DNA of 64,000 nucleotides, taken from assembly GCA_041874755.1 (NCBI GenBank), contig CP102611.1, forward strand, positions 2,852,001 through 2,916,000, in the 5' to 3' direction. This document shows, one piece after another, positions 18,162-28,877 of this stretch. Source of the stretch: Chitinibacter sp. SCUT-21 (GTDB lineage: Bacteria; Pseudomonadota; Gammaproteobacteria; Burkholderiales; Chitinibacteraceae). Every line of letters begins with the position of its first letter. Position 1 is the stretch's first letter. Both the position numbers and the translations under genes were made by a program. Under the pieces are notes generated by a model. It was not told where the DNA came from. It searched no databases and saw nothing but the letters and a program-made list of their open reading frames with translations.

Positions 18162-18196
18162 AAGCCTCGATTCTTTCCGTAGAGTCGAGGCTTTTT
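18162..18196 (+). terminator. Plus-strand terminator, probably the original fimV terminator
   Basis: AAGCCTCGA (18162-18170) pairs with TCGAGGCTT (18185-18193), then TTTTT overlapping the second arm. It reads as a terminator only on the plus strand, although no plus-strand gene is adjacent. Removing the IS element would place it just after fimV. Confidence 0.65.
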
Positions 18197-18236
18197 AGTT
18201 AGTGCAACTTAATACATTGCAAGTAAAACTAGCTAA

Positions 18237-19235
18237 TTACTGCTCAGTTTTTTCTGGAAACGGCTCACCACGGGTTTTCCACAGTGAGTACAGCACACCA
18301 GCGAGCAACAGGCCAAACGTCACACCTAATGAAACCGCGGTTGGAATCTTAAAGTCGACCAAGCCTTCGTGATTGAAGTATACCAAGCCCACCTTCACAC
18401 CGATGAATACCAATACCACTGACAATGCGTATTTCAGGTAATGGAAGCGGTGAACCATTGCTGCCAAAGCGAAATACAGCGCACGCAAACCTAAAATCGC
18501 GAAGATGTTTGAGGTGTATACGATGAAGGGATCTTGAGTGATCGCGAAGATCGCAGGAATACTATCCACCGCGAAGACCAAGTCAGCCGTTTCAACCAAG
18601 ATCAAGGTCAGGAACAGCGGAGTAGCCCACCAGCCTCTCGCCAAACCGTGATCTTCACCACGAACCCAGAAGTTTTGGCCGTGCAAAGTTGGGGTGAAGC
18701 GCATTTTGCGACGTAGCCATTGGTAGAATTTATTGTCTTCCAAATTGCCGTGTTCATCGTCCGAGAACAGCATTTTCACGCCAGTGAAAATCAGGAATGC
18801 ACCGAACAATACCAACACGCCTTGGTATTTTGCAACCAAGACTGCTCCGAGGCCGATCATGATGGCGCGCATCACAATCACACCCAAGATGCCCCAGAAT
18901 AGGACGCGATGTTGATACATCCGTGGCACGCCTAAGCTGGTGAAAATCAAGGCAATCACAAAGACGTTATCCATCGACAACGATTTCTCAATCAGATAGC
19001 CTGTAATGTACTCCATACCCGCTGTCGCACCTTTATACCACCACAGCCAAGCACCAAAAGCCAAGCCCATGAAGATATAGAAAGCCGATAATTTCAGGCT
19101 TTCGCTGACCGAGATTTCATGTTGATCTTTGTGTAATACACCTAAGTCAAACGCCAGCAGGGCAATGACCAAGCCAAAGAACATGAGCCAGACCCATAAA
19201 GGATAGCCAACCCAAAGCGTAGTAAAAAATTCCAT
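18237..19235 (-). CDS. TerC/Alx family membrane protein
   Basis: TerC-family proteins export manganese or other metal ions across the inner membrane, in some cases loading exoenzymes. The 332-residue protein has about nine transmembrane segments with the two family motifs EKSLSMDNVFVIAL near residue 82 and LVETADLVFAVDSIPA near 212. The WLRRKMRFTPTLHGQNFWVR stretch between them is the usual periplasmic or cytoplasmic loop of the Alx subgroup. The 77-base gap upstream is too short for a recognisable yybP-ykoY riboswitch. The true substrate is unknown. Confidence 0.92.
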   Translation of the reverse strand: MEFFTTLWVGYPLWVWLMFFGLVIALLAFDLGVLHKDQHEISVSESLKLSAFYIFMGLAFGAWLWWYKGATAGMEYITGYLIEKSLSMDNVFVIALIFTSLGVPRMYQHRVLFWGILGVIVMRAIMIGLGAVLVAKYQGVLVLFGAFLIFTGVKMLFSDDEHGNLEDNKFYQWLRRKMRFTPTLHGQNFWVRGEDHGLARGWWATPLFLTLILVETADLVFAVDSIPAIFAITQDPFIVYTSNIFAILGLRALYFALAAMVHRFHYLKYALSVVLVFIGVKVGLVYFNHEGLVDFKIPTAVSLGVTFGLLLAGVLYSLWKTRGEPFPEKTEQ

Positions 19236-19312
19236 AAATTTCCCTTACCCCGTTAGGTAATACAATGTGGATTAATTATTAATATATAGCGTACACAACC
19301 GCGAACTACACT

Positions 19313-20110
19313 ATGAACACAGATTCAACAATAAGTTTCATTGATAGCCACTGCCATTTAGATGCCAGCGAGTTTGATCGTGATCGTGACGAAGTCGTCG
19401 CGCGTTCAATTGCGGCTGGTATTCATCAGTGGGTAGTTCCGGCGGTCAGTGCTCAAAGTTTTGCCAAGACGCTAAGCATGCAGCAATTATACGGTGCAAA
19501 AATTGCTTTGGGTTTGCATCCTATCTATGAGGCAGAGCATGATGACTCCGACTTAGGACAATTACAGGGATTGTTGGAGCAAGGGCATGCTATTGCTGTG
19601 GGTGAGATTGGTCTAGATTTTTATTTGCCAAAACTGAATGTTGCTCGGCAAATTCAATTTTTTGAAGCTCAGCTTAAAATAGCCCGCGATTATGATTTAC
19701 CAGTGATTGTGCATATTCGGCGCAGTCAGGATCATGTGCTCAAATATCTTCGGAAATGGCGAGTAAAGGGCGGTATTGCCCACGCTTTTAATGGCAGTGA
19801 ACAACAAGCAAATGAATTTATTAAATTAGGTTTCTGCCTAGGGTTTGGTGGTGCCATGACCTATAGCGGATCACAGCGCATCCGCCGACTTGCGCAAAAT
19901 TTGCCGCTGGAATACATCGTGTTAGAAACTGATGCACCCGATATTCCGCCTGCGTGGTTGGCTGGTCCGCCCATGCAACGAAATGAACCTGCCGAGTTGT
20001 TACTGATTGCAAATGAGTTGGCGAAGCTGCGGGGGATAGATCTAGCAAAAGTTGCTTTACAAACAAATGAAAATGTATCCCGGGTGCTTGAGTTAAGCCT
20101 TGAGCGATAA
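19313..20110 (+). CDS. TatD family metal-dependent hydrolase
   Basis: A 265-residue TIM-barrel metal hydrolase of the TatD DNase family, with 3'-5' exonuclease activity in known members. Visible metal ligands are HCH in IDSHCHLDA near residue 13, Glu in AVGEIGLDFY near 95, His in VIVHIRRS near 130, His in GIAHAFNG near 155 and Asp in VLETDAPDI near 205. The ribosome site before ATG 19313 is weak. It lies divergently from terC with about 77 bases between them. Cellular role is not fixed by context. Confidence 0.93.
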   Translation: MNTDSTISFIDSHCHLDASEFDRDRDEVVARSIAAGIHQWVVPAVSAQSFAKTLSMQQLYGAKIALGLHPIYEAEHDDSDLGQLQGLLEQGHAIAVGEIGLDFYLPKLNVARQIQFFEAQLKIARDYDLPVIVHIRRSQDHVLKYLRKWRVKGGIAHAFNGSEQQANEFIKLGFCLGFGGAMTYSGSQRIRRLAQNLPLEYIVLETDAPDIPPAWLAGPPMQRNEPAELLLIANELAKLRGIDLAKVALQTNENVSRVLELSLER

Positions 20111-20111
20111 A

Positions 20112-20142
20112 AAAATGCCGTTCACAACAGGAACGGCATTTT
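20112..20142. terminator. Bidirectional terminator between tatD-like and ydgA-like genes
   Basis: AAAATGCCGTTC (20112-20123), loop ACAACAG, GAACGGCATTTT. It starts within two bases of the tatD-like stop codon and serves both convergent genes. Confidence 0.88.
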
Positions 20143-20171
20143 ATTCTTATATGCCGATGCGAGTGTTTTTA

Positions 20172-21623
20172 TCACTCGTTGCTTTGCTGCTCCCACGGTA
20201 GCGGCACTGCGATGTCGTTCAGAATGAATTTTCCCTTTTGCAGCGATGCCTTGGCTGATAATAAATCACCGTTTACTCGGATGAGATTTTGATCGGCAAG
20301 CTTGTTGATCTGTCCTTCAACAAATTGGCTAGCTAAGTAGTCAATATCGGCATGATTGACATCACCTGCTGCTCCATCGGCGTTGCTAAACATATTGCGT
20401 GCTTGCCACATCACTAGTGTTTCAACAACTTTACGTGGAATCACAAAATCGGCTTTGGCGTCGAGTTTGTTGACCAGATCAACAGGCTTTTCCAAATCAG
20501 CCTCAACAAAGCCCTTTAAGCCCACTGAGCCAGAAAAGTGAATTTTGCCATTAGGTAACTTCACTTCCAGTTTACGAATGGCAAATTCTGGGTCGTTTTT
20601 CAATAATGGTAGGCCGTGTTCTTTTGCTAATTTGCTCAAGGCTTCTGTGAGCTGCTCGCGAGTAAGTTTTTGTTTTTGCAGTAGTGTTACTTCATCGCTA
20701 ATTTTAGCTAATGTTTTACCGTGCAAATGATTGGCTTCAGCCAGCAAAATAGCTGGGCCGTAAGGTTTGTCGTTGAGAGTGAGCTTATTTAAGTCAAATT
20801 GCGCACTGCCATTAATAAACTCACCTTGTTCGCTCACTTTGCCGTGATAAACCAAGTTTTCCAGCTTGAGCTTCAGTGGATTGCCTTCTTGCATATCCAA
20901 ATCAAACTGAGCTACTTTTGCGGTGTTGGTGCCGATCATGATTTGATTGGCGCCTTTGCTTTGATTCAGATTAATCGTCAAGCCCTGTAGCGCAAAAGAG
21001 CCCTTAGACTTAGCTTCGCCAGATAGGCCGGGAACGCTGGCGTCAAATTTTACGCGATTGAAATCACCGCCGTAATCGAGCGTGGCTTCTAAGCCTTGCC
21101 ACTTGGCTTTAACGCCAGACAGCGCTTCTTCATAGTCAAAGCTTGGCACAGAAATTTTCATCACGCCATCGTCGTTAAAGGCGATGCGGTTTTCGATGCT
21201 AATTGGTTTTTGTTCACCAAAAAATTTGGCTAAGAATTTTTGTGTATCTTCGCTGTATTTAAAGTCCGTAGTCACAACGGCTTTATATGGAATGGGGTTG
21301 AGGCGAGTTAGCAGCGGTAAAGGGCCATGTTGAATGTGATTGGTGTAAGTCACTTCAAACGTTTGCAGCTTTTCGCCTTCTTTTTCTAGCAAAAAGCGAT
21401 ACAACTCTGGGTTGACTTGCAAAGTGGTGGTTTCAGTCGAGCTGAGCCAACCTCGCTGATAGCTGTGCGATTTAACGATAAAGTACGGCAGTTTGCTGAT
21501 CCAATCGTGCTGTTTAAGCATCGTAGTTTCAACTGCTTGACCAGCATAATAGCTGCCACCCAAGTAGCCAGTGCTCAACACGAGCAAACCGAGTGCACTG
21601 CCTGCGATTACTTTACGTTTCAC
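20172..21623 (-). CDS. YdgA-like protein (DUF945)
   Basis: A 483-residue envelope protein. The N-terminus MKRKVIAGSALGLLVLSTGYLGGSYYAG is an uncleaved signal anchor, so most of the chain is periplasmic. The rest is the beta-rich DUF945 region, with the family-typical RGWLSSTETTTLQV near residue 58 and repeated NLNQ.., LKLKLENL, SAQFDLNKL segments. E. coli YdgA has an unclear role. Located between tatD-like and purB genes but separated from both by terminators, so probably transcribed alone. Confidence 0.86.
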   Translation of the reverse strand: MKRKVIAGSALGLLVLSTGYLGGSYYAGQAVETTMLKQHDWISKLPYFIVKSHSYQRGWLSSTETTTLQVNPELYRFLLEKEGEKLQTFEVTYTNHIQHGPLPLLTRLNPIPYKAVVTTDFKYSEDTQKFLAKFFGEQKPISIENRIAFNDDGVMKISVPSFDYEEALSGVKAKWQGLEATLDYGGDFNRVKFDASVPGLSGEAKSKGSFALQGLTINLNQSKGANQIMIGTNTAKVAQFDLDMQEGNPLKLKLENLVYHGKVSEQGEFINGSAQFDLNKLTLNDKPYGPAILLAEANHLHGKTLAKISDEVTLLQKQKLTREQLTEALSKLAKEHGLPLLKNDPEFAIRKLEVKLPNGKIHFSGSVGLKGFVEADLEKPVDLVNKLDAKADFVIPRKVVETLVMWQARNMFSNADGAAGDVNHADIDYLASQFVEGQINKLADQNLIRVNGDLLSAKASLQKGKFILNDIAVPLPWEQQSNE

Positions 21624-21681
21624 CGTGAAACCTCTAAATTTGATGTTTGTTTTACCGTGTTGCGATTATATCTGATCGATG

Positions 21682-21706
21682 TAAAAACAGGCGCCGAAGC
21701 GCCTGT
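21682..21706 (-). terminator. Terminator of purB
   Basis: On the minus strand ACAGGCGC, tetraloop TTCG, GCGCCTGT, then TTTT. A stable UUCG-capped terminator 18 bases after the purB stop. Confidence 0.88.
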
Positions 21707-21723
21707 GATTATTTGCTTAGTGC

Positions 21724-23426
<1,703 letters not shown>

Positions 23427-23633
23427 ATGAGCGGTTTTACCCAAATTACCCCCGAGTGGCAGGATTGGATTATTGAAAACTTGCAACGTGGCTGTCTGGC
23501 GCAATCAATCGTCGAAATCATGATTGAAAAAGGCTTTGACCCGATGTTTGCCAATGCCGTCGTTTTCCATTTTTCGTCTAGTCCTACCCAACGTTATTCG
23601 CAAGCAGATGATGGAGCAGGCCAGCCTAGTTAA
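23427..23633 (+). CDS. Small protein resembling the N-terminus of 2OG-Fe(II) oxygenases; possible gene fragment
   Basis: A 68-residue frame opening MSGFTQITPEWQDWIIENLQ and continuing RGCLAQSIVEIMIEKGFDP. This helical pattern (a WI..NL.RG..x.S.v..M...GFD motif) resembles the N-terminal segment found before the catalytic domain in prolyl-hydroxylase-like 2OG-Fe(II) oxygenases. Here no catalytic HxD domain follows; after residue ~50 the sequence turns Ser/Gln-rich and stops. It could be a stand-alone small protein or the remnant of a truncated oxygenase. The family link is my recollection of the pattern, not an alignment. Confidence 0.4.
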   Translation: MSGFTQITPEWQDWIIENLQRGCLAQSIVEIMIEKGFDPMFANAVVFHFSSSPTQRYSQADDGAGQPS

Positions 23634-23707
23634 ATACTCGGCCGTACTGCTATGGGTATGTTCTTGTCGGTTTTGCTAAGTAAGCTCCACAGGGATATAC
23701 CCATTAA

Positions 23708-23740
23708 AAAGCCCCGCTAAATTAGCGGGGCTTTGTTTTT
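23708..23740. terminator. Bidirectional terminator downstream of the chitinase gene
   Basis: AAAGCCCCGCTA / TAGCGGGGCTTT around a 3-base loop (23708-23734), then TTTTT on the plus strand and A/T-rich sequence for the minus-strand chitinase. Confidence 0.9.
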
Positions 23741-23758
23741 GCTGCACTCTGTTTAGCC

Positions 23759-25804
23759 TTATTTGATTTCAGCCATGGTTTTGGTCAGCGTAGCGTTGGC
23801 GTCGTCACCATCGAGCGCCCAGCTGAAGTTACCGCGCAAGCCTTTGGCTTTGAGGTAATCATTTTTCAGGCGGATCGTTTGTATGTCGTCGTAGCTCCAC
23901 CAGTCGCCTGTGGTCGTGTACAAGTACAGTTGTTTGGTGACTGGATGATATTTCCGTACCCCAGCCACGTCTTTCAGTGCTTTGTAATCACCATAACCAG
24001 CTTCGGTTTGTACGCCGACTTTACCCGCGGCGCGAGTTTTCTTCTGGTACAAGCCATCATTCAGGCTAGCAACACCACCAAAACCACGGCCGTAGTAGGG
24101 GATACCCAGCACGATTTTATCGGCAGGCATACCATTGGCCATCAGTTTGGTCAGCGCGTCGTCGATGTTGTACGTACGTGCGATGCCCACGGTTGGATCC
24201 GCTGGATCTGGATACAGGTGTGAGTGGAAGTTGGTGGTGTCATCCCAATCCCCGTGGAAGTCATAGGTCATGACATTCACCCAATCCATCGATTTGCTGT
24301 ATTGCGCAGGCTCGGTTTGATCGATTTTCTCGCTGCCCGCGCCGATGGCTGCGGTTAGATAGAATTTCTTGCCACCTTGGCTCGCGCCGTATTCATCCAA
24401 CTGCTTGCGGAACTCGGCCATCAGCAGGGTGAGGTTGTGTTTGTCGTTCACGGCGTCGACTACGTTGTTGCCAATGCCTTGTACACCTGGGTATTCCCAA
24501 TCGATGTCGATACCATCAAAAATATCTTTGGCAACACCAGCACCACCTGCGGGATCGCCCCCCGATTTTTTCAGATTCCCTTTCAGGTAAACGTCGATAC
24601 ACGAAGCCACCAGAGCTTTACGGTTAGCATCGGTTGACGCCGCGGTTGAGAAATAACGTGACCAAGTCCAGCCACCCAAGGAAATAAAGATCTTCAGGTT
24701 TGGATTTTTAGCTTTCAGTTTTTTCAGCTGGTTAAAGTTGCCTTTGAGCTTGCTTTCCCAAGTGTCGGCCACGCCGTCGACTGAGTCTTTGGCAGCATAA
24801 TCCATTTGGTAATCAGCCCAAGCATCGCCGCCATCGCCGGCGGTATTGCCATCGTTGGCTTTATTGATGCCGCTATCGCACTTGATCGTGCCATCCGCTT
24901 GTTTGTAGATATTGCCGAACGCGTAGTTGATGAAGGTCAGTTTGGCGGCTGCGCCACTGTCTTGCACGGCTTTGGCGAAAAATGCGCTGTCGTAGACGCC
25001 CCATTGGGTGAAGTATGAACCGACTTCACGGCTTGGAATTTGGCCAGTTGGCGTTGAGCTAGGTGTAACCGCTGGCGTTGCAGTTGGAGTTACCACTGGC
25101 GTAGCTGTTGGCGTTACCACAGGAGTAGGTGAAATAAGCGGTGTTGCAGTCGGTGCTGGGCTTGGTGTAGCCGTTACTTTTGGAGTTGCAGTTGGTGTGA
25201 CAACTGGCGTAGCCGTTGGGCTTGCGCTTGGTGTTGCAGTCACGACTGGGGTGGCTGTCGGGGTGACCGCGCCGCAAGTGCCGCCAGCTTTCCACAGCGT
25301 TGGTGTTGTCGCAGGCGTCCAGCCAGCACCCACATACGCGGTGTGCGCACTGAGAGCTGTGTAAGTGACCCCGTTGTAGCTCACAACGTCGCCTGCTTTA
25401 TAGCTGCTGCCTTCGCTCCAAACAGAGCATGAGCCAACAGGCGCGCTCGTCACGACCGGGGTTGCCGTTGGTTTTGGCGTGGCAGTTGGCGAGCTGGTTG
25501 GTGCGGTAGTTACGACTGGGCTGGCAGTCGGTGTAGCGGTTACTACCGCTGTGGGGGCTGGTGTTGCGTTGCTCGCGCCGCATACGCCCAGATCGCTCCA
25601 CACGCCCCAAGAACCCGATTTGCTTGGGTCTTCGTTCAGCGTCCACCATTTATTGCTGTAGTTATGGCCGTTTTGGCTCACCAGTGTGCCGCCCGCAGCG
25701 TACGTGGTATTGGCTGACCAAGGTGTGGCGCAATCCGCGGCCATCACCTGGCCGCCGATCAACACGAGCGAGCCCGCGATGATCGTTTGGCTTAATTTTT
25801 TCAT
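23759..25804 (-). CDS. Secreted GH18 chitinase with two CBM5/12-type chitin-binding modules
   Basis: Endo- or processive chitinase for extracellular chitin breakdown, 681 residues. Order: signal peptide (1-23), chitin-binding module 1 (about 24-76, with HNYSNKWWTLNEDPSKSG), Thr/Pro linker (80-122), module 2 (126-178, with YKAGDVVSYNGVTYTAL), longer Thr/Pro linker (180-255), GH18 catalytic domain (258-681). The catalytic motif DGIDIDWEYP is complete, with E437 as proton donor, and KIFISLGGWTWS precedes it. MKKLSQT at 25804 is preferred as start because GGAAGAG sits right before it; an ATG three codons upstream also exists. Linkers are encoded by near-repeats. Confidence 0.95.
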   Translation of the reverse strand: MKKLSQTIIAGSLVLIGGQVMAADCATPWSANTTYAAGGTLVSQNGHNYSNKWWTLNEDPSKSGSWGVWSDLGVCGASNATPAPTAVVTATPTASPVVTTAPTSSPTATPKPTATPVVTSAPVGSCSVWSEGSSYKAGDVVSYNGVTYTALSAHTAYVGAGWTPATTPTLWKAGGTCGAVTPTATPVVTATPSASPTATPVVTPTATPKVTATPSPAPTATPLISPTPVVTPTATPVVTPTATPAVTPSSTPTGQIPSREVGSYFTQWGVYDSAFFAKAVQDSGAAAKLTFINYAFGNIYKQADGTIKCDSGINKANDGNTAGDGGDAWADYQMDYAAKDSVDGVADTWESKLKGNFNQLKKLKAKNPNLKIFISLGGWTWSRYFSTAASTDANRKALVASCIDVYLKGNLKKSGGDPAGGAGVAKDIFDGIDIDWEYPGVQGIGNNVVDAVNDKHNLTLLMAEFRKQLDEYGASQGGKKFYLTAAIGAGSEKIDQTEPAQYSKSMDWVNVMTYDFHGDWDDTTNFHSHLYPDPADPTVGIARTYNIDDALTKLMANGMPADKIVLGIPYYGRGFGGVASLNDGLYQKKTRAAGKVGVQTEAGYGDYKALKDVAGVRKYHPVTKQLYLYTTTGDWWSYDDIQTIRLKNDYLKAKGLRGNFSWALDGDDANATLTKTMAEIK
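25043..25270 (-). repeat. Short imperfect repeats coding for the long Thr/Pro linker of the chitinase
   Basis: Repeated 6- to 18-base units (ACNCCNACNGCNACNCCN and variants) code for TPTATPVV-type repeats between the second chitin-binding module and the catalytic domain. A shorter related stretch at 25439-25567 codes for the first linker. Repeats of this kind change length by slippage. Confidence 0.8.
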
Positions 25805-25992
25805 CTCTTCCATTCTCCGTTAGTTTGTTCTGCACCCTGATCGCAATCGAAGATTGCGATGCCACCTTGTCTCAGGTGTTTGCGCACCTTTTTTAGTAAG
25901 GTTGGGTGCAAGTCGAGCATGCACTGCGAAAAATGGAAAGTAAATTGACTGGTCTGAGAATTAATGAAACGTTAATGCCTGTGGGTTGAATA

Positions 25993-27081
25993 TTATCTTT
26001 TTTCGCGTAGTGCTGGCAGTGGATGGCCCAATTCGCAGCTAGCCACTATTTGTTGTTTGGCGTCACTTAAATCAAAACCGTTGGCGGCAAGCCAAGTTGC
26101 GGAGAAGTAAGTCTGTGCATAGCGTTCGCCACTATCGCACAGCAAAGTGACGATGCTGCCTGCTTGCCCTTGAGCCTGCATTTCTTGGGCTAATTGCAGT
26201 GCGCCAACCCAATTGCAACCCGTTGAGCCGCCGACCTTTTTTCCGATTTTGGCACTTAACCAATGCGCGGCGGCTAGGCTTAAATTGTCTGGAATTTGCA
26301 ACATTCGATCGATGACGCTCGGAATAAATGATTCTTCCACGCGCGGGCGCCCGATGCCTTCGATACGAGAGCCGGTTTCTAACATGTGGTTACGATGCGT
26401 GCTGTGATAGGCGTCGAAAAACACTGAATTTTCTGGGTCAACGCAGGCAATGCCAGAGGCGAGGCGGCGATAGCGCACATAACGCCCCAGCGTGGCACTG
26501 GTGCCGCCTGTGCCGCAGCTGGCAACGATCCAATGTGGAATTGGAAAACGCTCGAGCGCCATCTGGTTAAAGATTGATTCGGCGATATTGTTATTCGCGC
26601 GCCAGTCGGTCGCGCGCTCGGCATAGGTAAATTGATCCATAAAATGCCCGCCCGTTTCAATGACCAACTCTTTCGATTTGGCACTTATTTGGCTTGGGTT
26701 ACTCACGAAATGGCATTGCCCGCCATAAAACTCGATCGCGGCGATTTTCTCCTTGCTGGTGCTCTCGGGCATGACAGCGATAAAGGGGAGTTTAAGTAAG
26801 CGGGCAAAATAGGCTTCCGATACCGCGGTCGAGCCGCTAGAGGCTTCGATCACCGTGCTGCCCTCGCGTAACCAGCCGTTGGCAAGTGCATACATAAATA
26901 ACGAGCGCGCCAAGCGATGTTTTAAGCTGCCGGTCGGGTGGCTGGATTCATCTTTTAGGTAAAAATCAATATTGGGATAAGCGGCCAAATGCACCGGAAT
27001 CAAATGCGTATCAGCCGAGCGATTGTAATCGGCTTCGATGGTTTGCATGGCTTGATTGAGCCATTCGCGGTGCTGTGTCAT
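25993..27081 (-). CDS. PLP-dependent cysteine synthase family protein
   Basis: A fold type II PLP enzyme of the cysteine synthase/CBS family, 362 residues. PLP-binding Lys is in [13 protein letters not shown] near residue 50, the substrate loop [13 protein letters not shown] near 80, and the phosphate loop [12 protein letters not shown] near 190. A C-terminal GGSTGCNW motif is typical of the subgroup related to cysteine desulfhydrases and not classical CysK/CysM. The precise reaction (cysteine synthesis or degradation) cannot be set from sequence alone. The ATG at 27081 ([11 protein letters not shown]) has AGGGAT upstream. Confidence 0.85.
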   Translation of the reverse strand: MTQHREWLNQAMQTIEADYNRSADTHLIPVHLAAYPNIDFYLKDESSHPTGSLKHRLARSLFMYALANGWLREGSTVIEASSGSTAVSEAYFARLLKLPFIAVMPESTSKEKIAAIEFYGGQCHFVSNPSQISAKSKELVIETGGHFMDQFTYAERATDWRANNNIAESIFNQMALERFPIPHWIVASCGTGGTSATLGRYVRYRRLASGIACVDPENSVFFDAYHSTHRNHMLETGSRIEGIGRPRVEESFIPSVIDRMLQIPDNLSLAAAHWLSAKIGKKVGGSTGCNWVGALQLAQEMQAQGQAGSIVTLLCDSGERYAQTYFSATWLAANGFDLSDAKQQIVASCELGHPLPALREKR

Positions 27082-27157
27082 GATTTTATCCCTATGGTAT
27101 TGATTTGTAAGAACCATTCAAGCTGAAATGCAGAGCAAAACCTATTGGGGGTATATC

Positions 27158-28519
27158 TTATAAACCCAGCTCGGCTTGCTGAAGAATGCCTTGCCGTACT
27201 TCCACGCTGATTTGCTCATCGGCAAAGCGCACATTCAGCGCTTCGCCTGCACGCACATCCAAAGCGCTACGCACAATTTGGCCATCGGTTTTGCTAACCA
27301 AGGCATAGCCGCGGGCTAGCACCTGCTGTGGGTCCCACGGCGCCAATTGCAATTGGGTCTGTTTTAAACATTGCTGACGCAACTCCAAAAAACGGTGCAT
27401 AGCGCGTTGCAAGCGCTGTTGTTTCTGCTGCAAGCCCTGTTGCTGCAAGGATAGCTTGGGGCGTTGATGTGTTAATTGCAACGCCAAGCGCGCCAGTTTC
27501 TGTTGCTGTTGCTGTTGCGACACGCGAATAAATTGCTGCAAACGGCGCGCTTTGTGCGCTAAGTCTTGTTGCTGCTGCGCCAGCCTTTGCCCCGGATGAA
27601 GTAATCTGCGGCCAAGTTGGTCGAGCTTTTGCATGTGTTGCTGCAATTGATATTGCATCACCCGCGCCAGCCTTTGCTGCTGCTGGTTTAAACGCATTAA
27701 TAATTCTGCGCGATTCGGGCTGACGAGCTCGGCCGCAGCCGTTGGCGTCGGCGCACGCACGTCAGCGACAAAATCGGCAATGGTAAAGTCGGTTTCATGC
27801 CCGACGCCACTGACCAGCGGAATCGGGCATGCCGCCATCGCGCGCGCGACGATTTCTTCATTAAACGACCATAAATCTTCCAAGCTTCCGCCGCCACGGC
27901 ACACGATCAGCGTGCCGACCTCGTTACGGCTGGCCGCTTGGCCGATCGCCTTGGCAATTTGGGCCGCGGCATCCGCGCCTTGTACTGCGGTGGGATACAA
28001 AATCACCGGGATATTCGGCATGCGGCGCGCTAGCGTCGTCAGTACATCACGCAATGCTGCCGCCGCGGGCGAGGTGACAATACCAATTGCGCGGGGAAAA
28101 GCTGGAATGACTTGTTTGCGTTCAGCCGCAAACAGGCCTTCGGCGGCAAGTTGTTTTTTTAAGGCTTCAAAACGCTCGAAAAGCGCGCCTTGACCCGCTT
28201 GGCGCATCGCTTCGATCGTTAGCTGAAAATCGCCGCGTGCTTCATATAAAGACACCACCGCGCGCACTTCGACTTGCAAGCCTTCGCGCGGTTGAAAGTC
28301 GAGTAGAGATGCGCGGCCACGGAACATCACGCAGCGCACTTGGGCGTTGGCGTCTTTCAGGCTGAAGTAACAATGCCCTGAGTCATAACGTTTAAAGTTA
28401 GATATTTCGCCCGCCACCCACAGTGAGGGAAAACCGGTTTCTAGCAACATGCGCACGTCACGATTCAGTTGCGTGACAGATACTACAGCTTTAGAGGGGC
28501 TTGACAAATCAAGATTCAC
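27158..28519 (-). CDS. xseA: Exodeoxyribonuclease VII large subunit
   Basis: With XseB it degrades single-stranded DNA bidirectionally in repair. About 453 residues from a GTG at 28519; AAGGTG lies upstream, and the distance to the conserved [13 protein letters not shown] matches E. coli. N-terminal OB fold ([20 protein letters not shown]), then catalytic motifs [16 protein letters not shown] and [20 protein letters not shown] near residues 205-265. The C-terminal third is an unusually Gln-rich coiled coil with QQQQ runs, the DNA-binding arm of the enzyme. xseB is not adjacent. Confidence 0.96.
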   Translation of the reverse strand: MNLDLSSPSKAVVSVTQLNRDVRMLLETGFPSLWVAGEISNFKRYDSGHCYFSLKDANAQVRCVMFRGRASLLDFQPREGLQVEVRAVVSLYEARGDFQLTIEAMRQAGQGALFERFEALKKQLAAEGLFAAERKQVIPAFPRAIGIVTSPAAAALRDVLTTLARRMPNIPVILYPTAVQGADAAAQIAKAIGQAASRNEVGTLIVCRGGGSLEDLWSFNEEIVARAMAACPIPLVSGVGHETDFTIADFVADVRAPTPTAAAELVSPNRAELLMRLNQQQQRLARVMQYQLQQHMQKLDQLGRRLLHPGQRLAQQQQDLAHKARRLQQFIRVSQQQQQQKLARLALQLTHQRPKLSLQQQGLQQKQQRLQRAMHRFLELRQQCLKQTQLQLAPWDPQQVLARGYALVSKTDGQIVRSALDVRAGEALNVRFADEQISVEVRQGILQQAELGL

Positions 28520-28877
28520 GCCGAAAACACCTTGAGTAATCCACAAAATCCAGCTTCTAAGCCTTTTGCCGTTAGAATCGAATGTTGTAGTTTATGAAAA
28601 ACATCTAAGTTGATGATAAATAACAATAATATATTTAAGCTATAAGTTGTAGCAAAGCGATTATATACAGCATTTATGCCGCTTTTAGCCCCGTTTTGCC
28701 AACTTGCTCACAAAGTTATCCACAGAAAGTGTGGGTAAACAAAATTTTCCCAATTAGATCTGTTGCTTAGGGCTCCACCTGTAATCATAGCCTCTTCCCC
28801 CAACGGCAAATAGCGGCTAAAGTTACGCGGTTTTCGCGCTAGACTTCAGATTCACTTTTTTCAAGGTTTAAACCACT
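28520..28877. other. Intergenic region between xseA and exbB with DnaA-box pair
   Basis: About 360 bases. It holds an AT-rich stretch (28610-28680) followed by two inverted DnaA-box-like 9-mers, TTATCCACA (28716-28724) and TGTGGGTAA (28730-28738). Divergent promoters for xseA and exbB must also lie here. No gene is evident. Confidence 0.6.
28716..28738. promoter_or_regulatory. Inverted pair of DnaA-box-like sequences
   Basis: TTATCCACA is the consensus strong DnaA box; five bases later TGTGGGTAA is the inverse complement of TTACCCACA, one mismatch from consensus. Opposed spacing of five bases suggests a possible DnaA binding site controlling exbB or xseA, or a remnant of origin-like DNA. Confidence 0.55.

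Noticed and set aside
19236..19312. yybP-ykoY manganese riboswitch before the TerC gene
   Set aside because: The gap to the divergent tatD-like gene is only 77 bases and lacks the conserved paired elements.
25043..25270. CRISPR-like array because of repeated units
   Set aside because: Repeats are in frame, code for a Thr/Pro linker in the chitinase, and have no unique spacers of constant size.
28610..28740. Chromosomal origin oriC
   Set aside because: Only two DnaA-box-like sites, and no dnaA, dnaN, gyrB, parAB or rpmH nearby.
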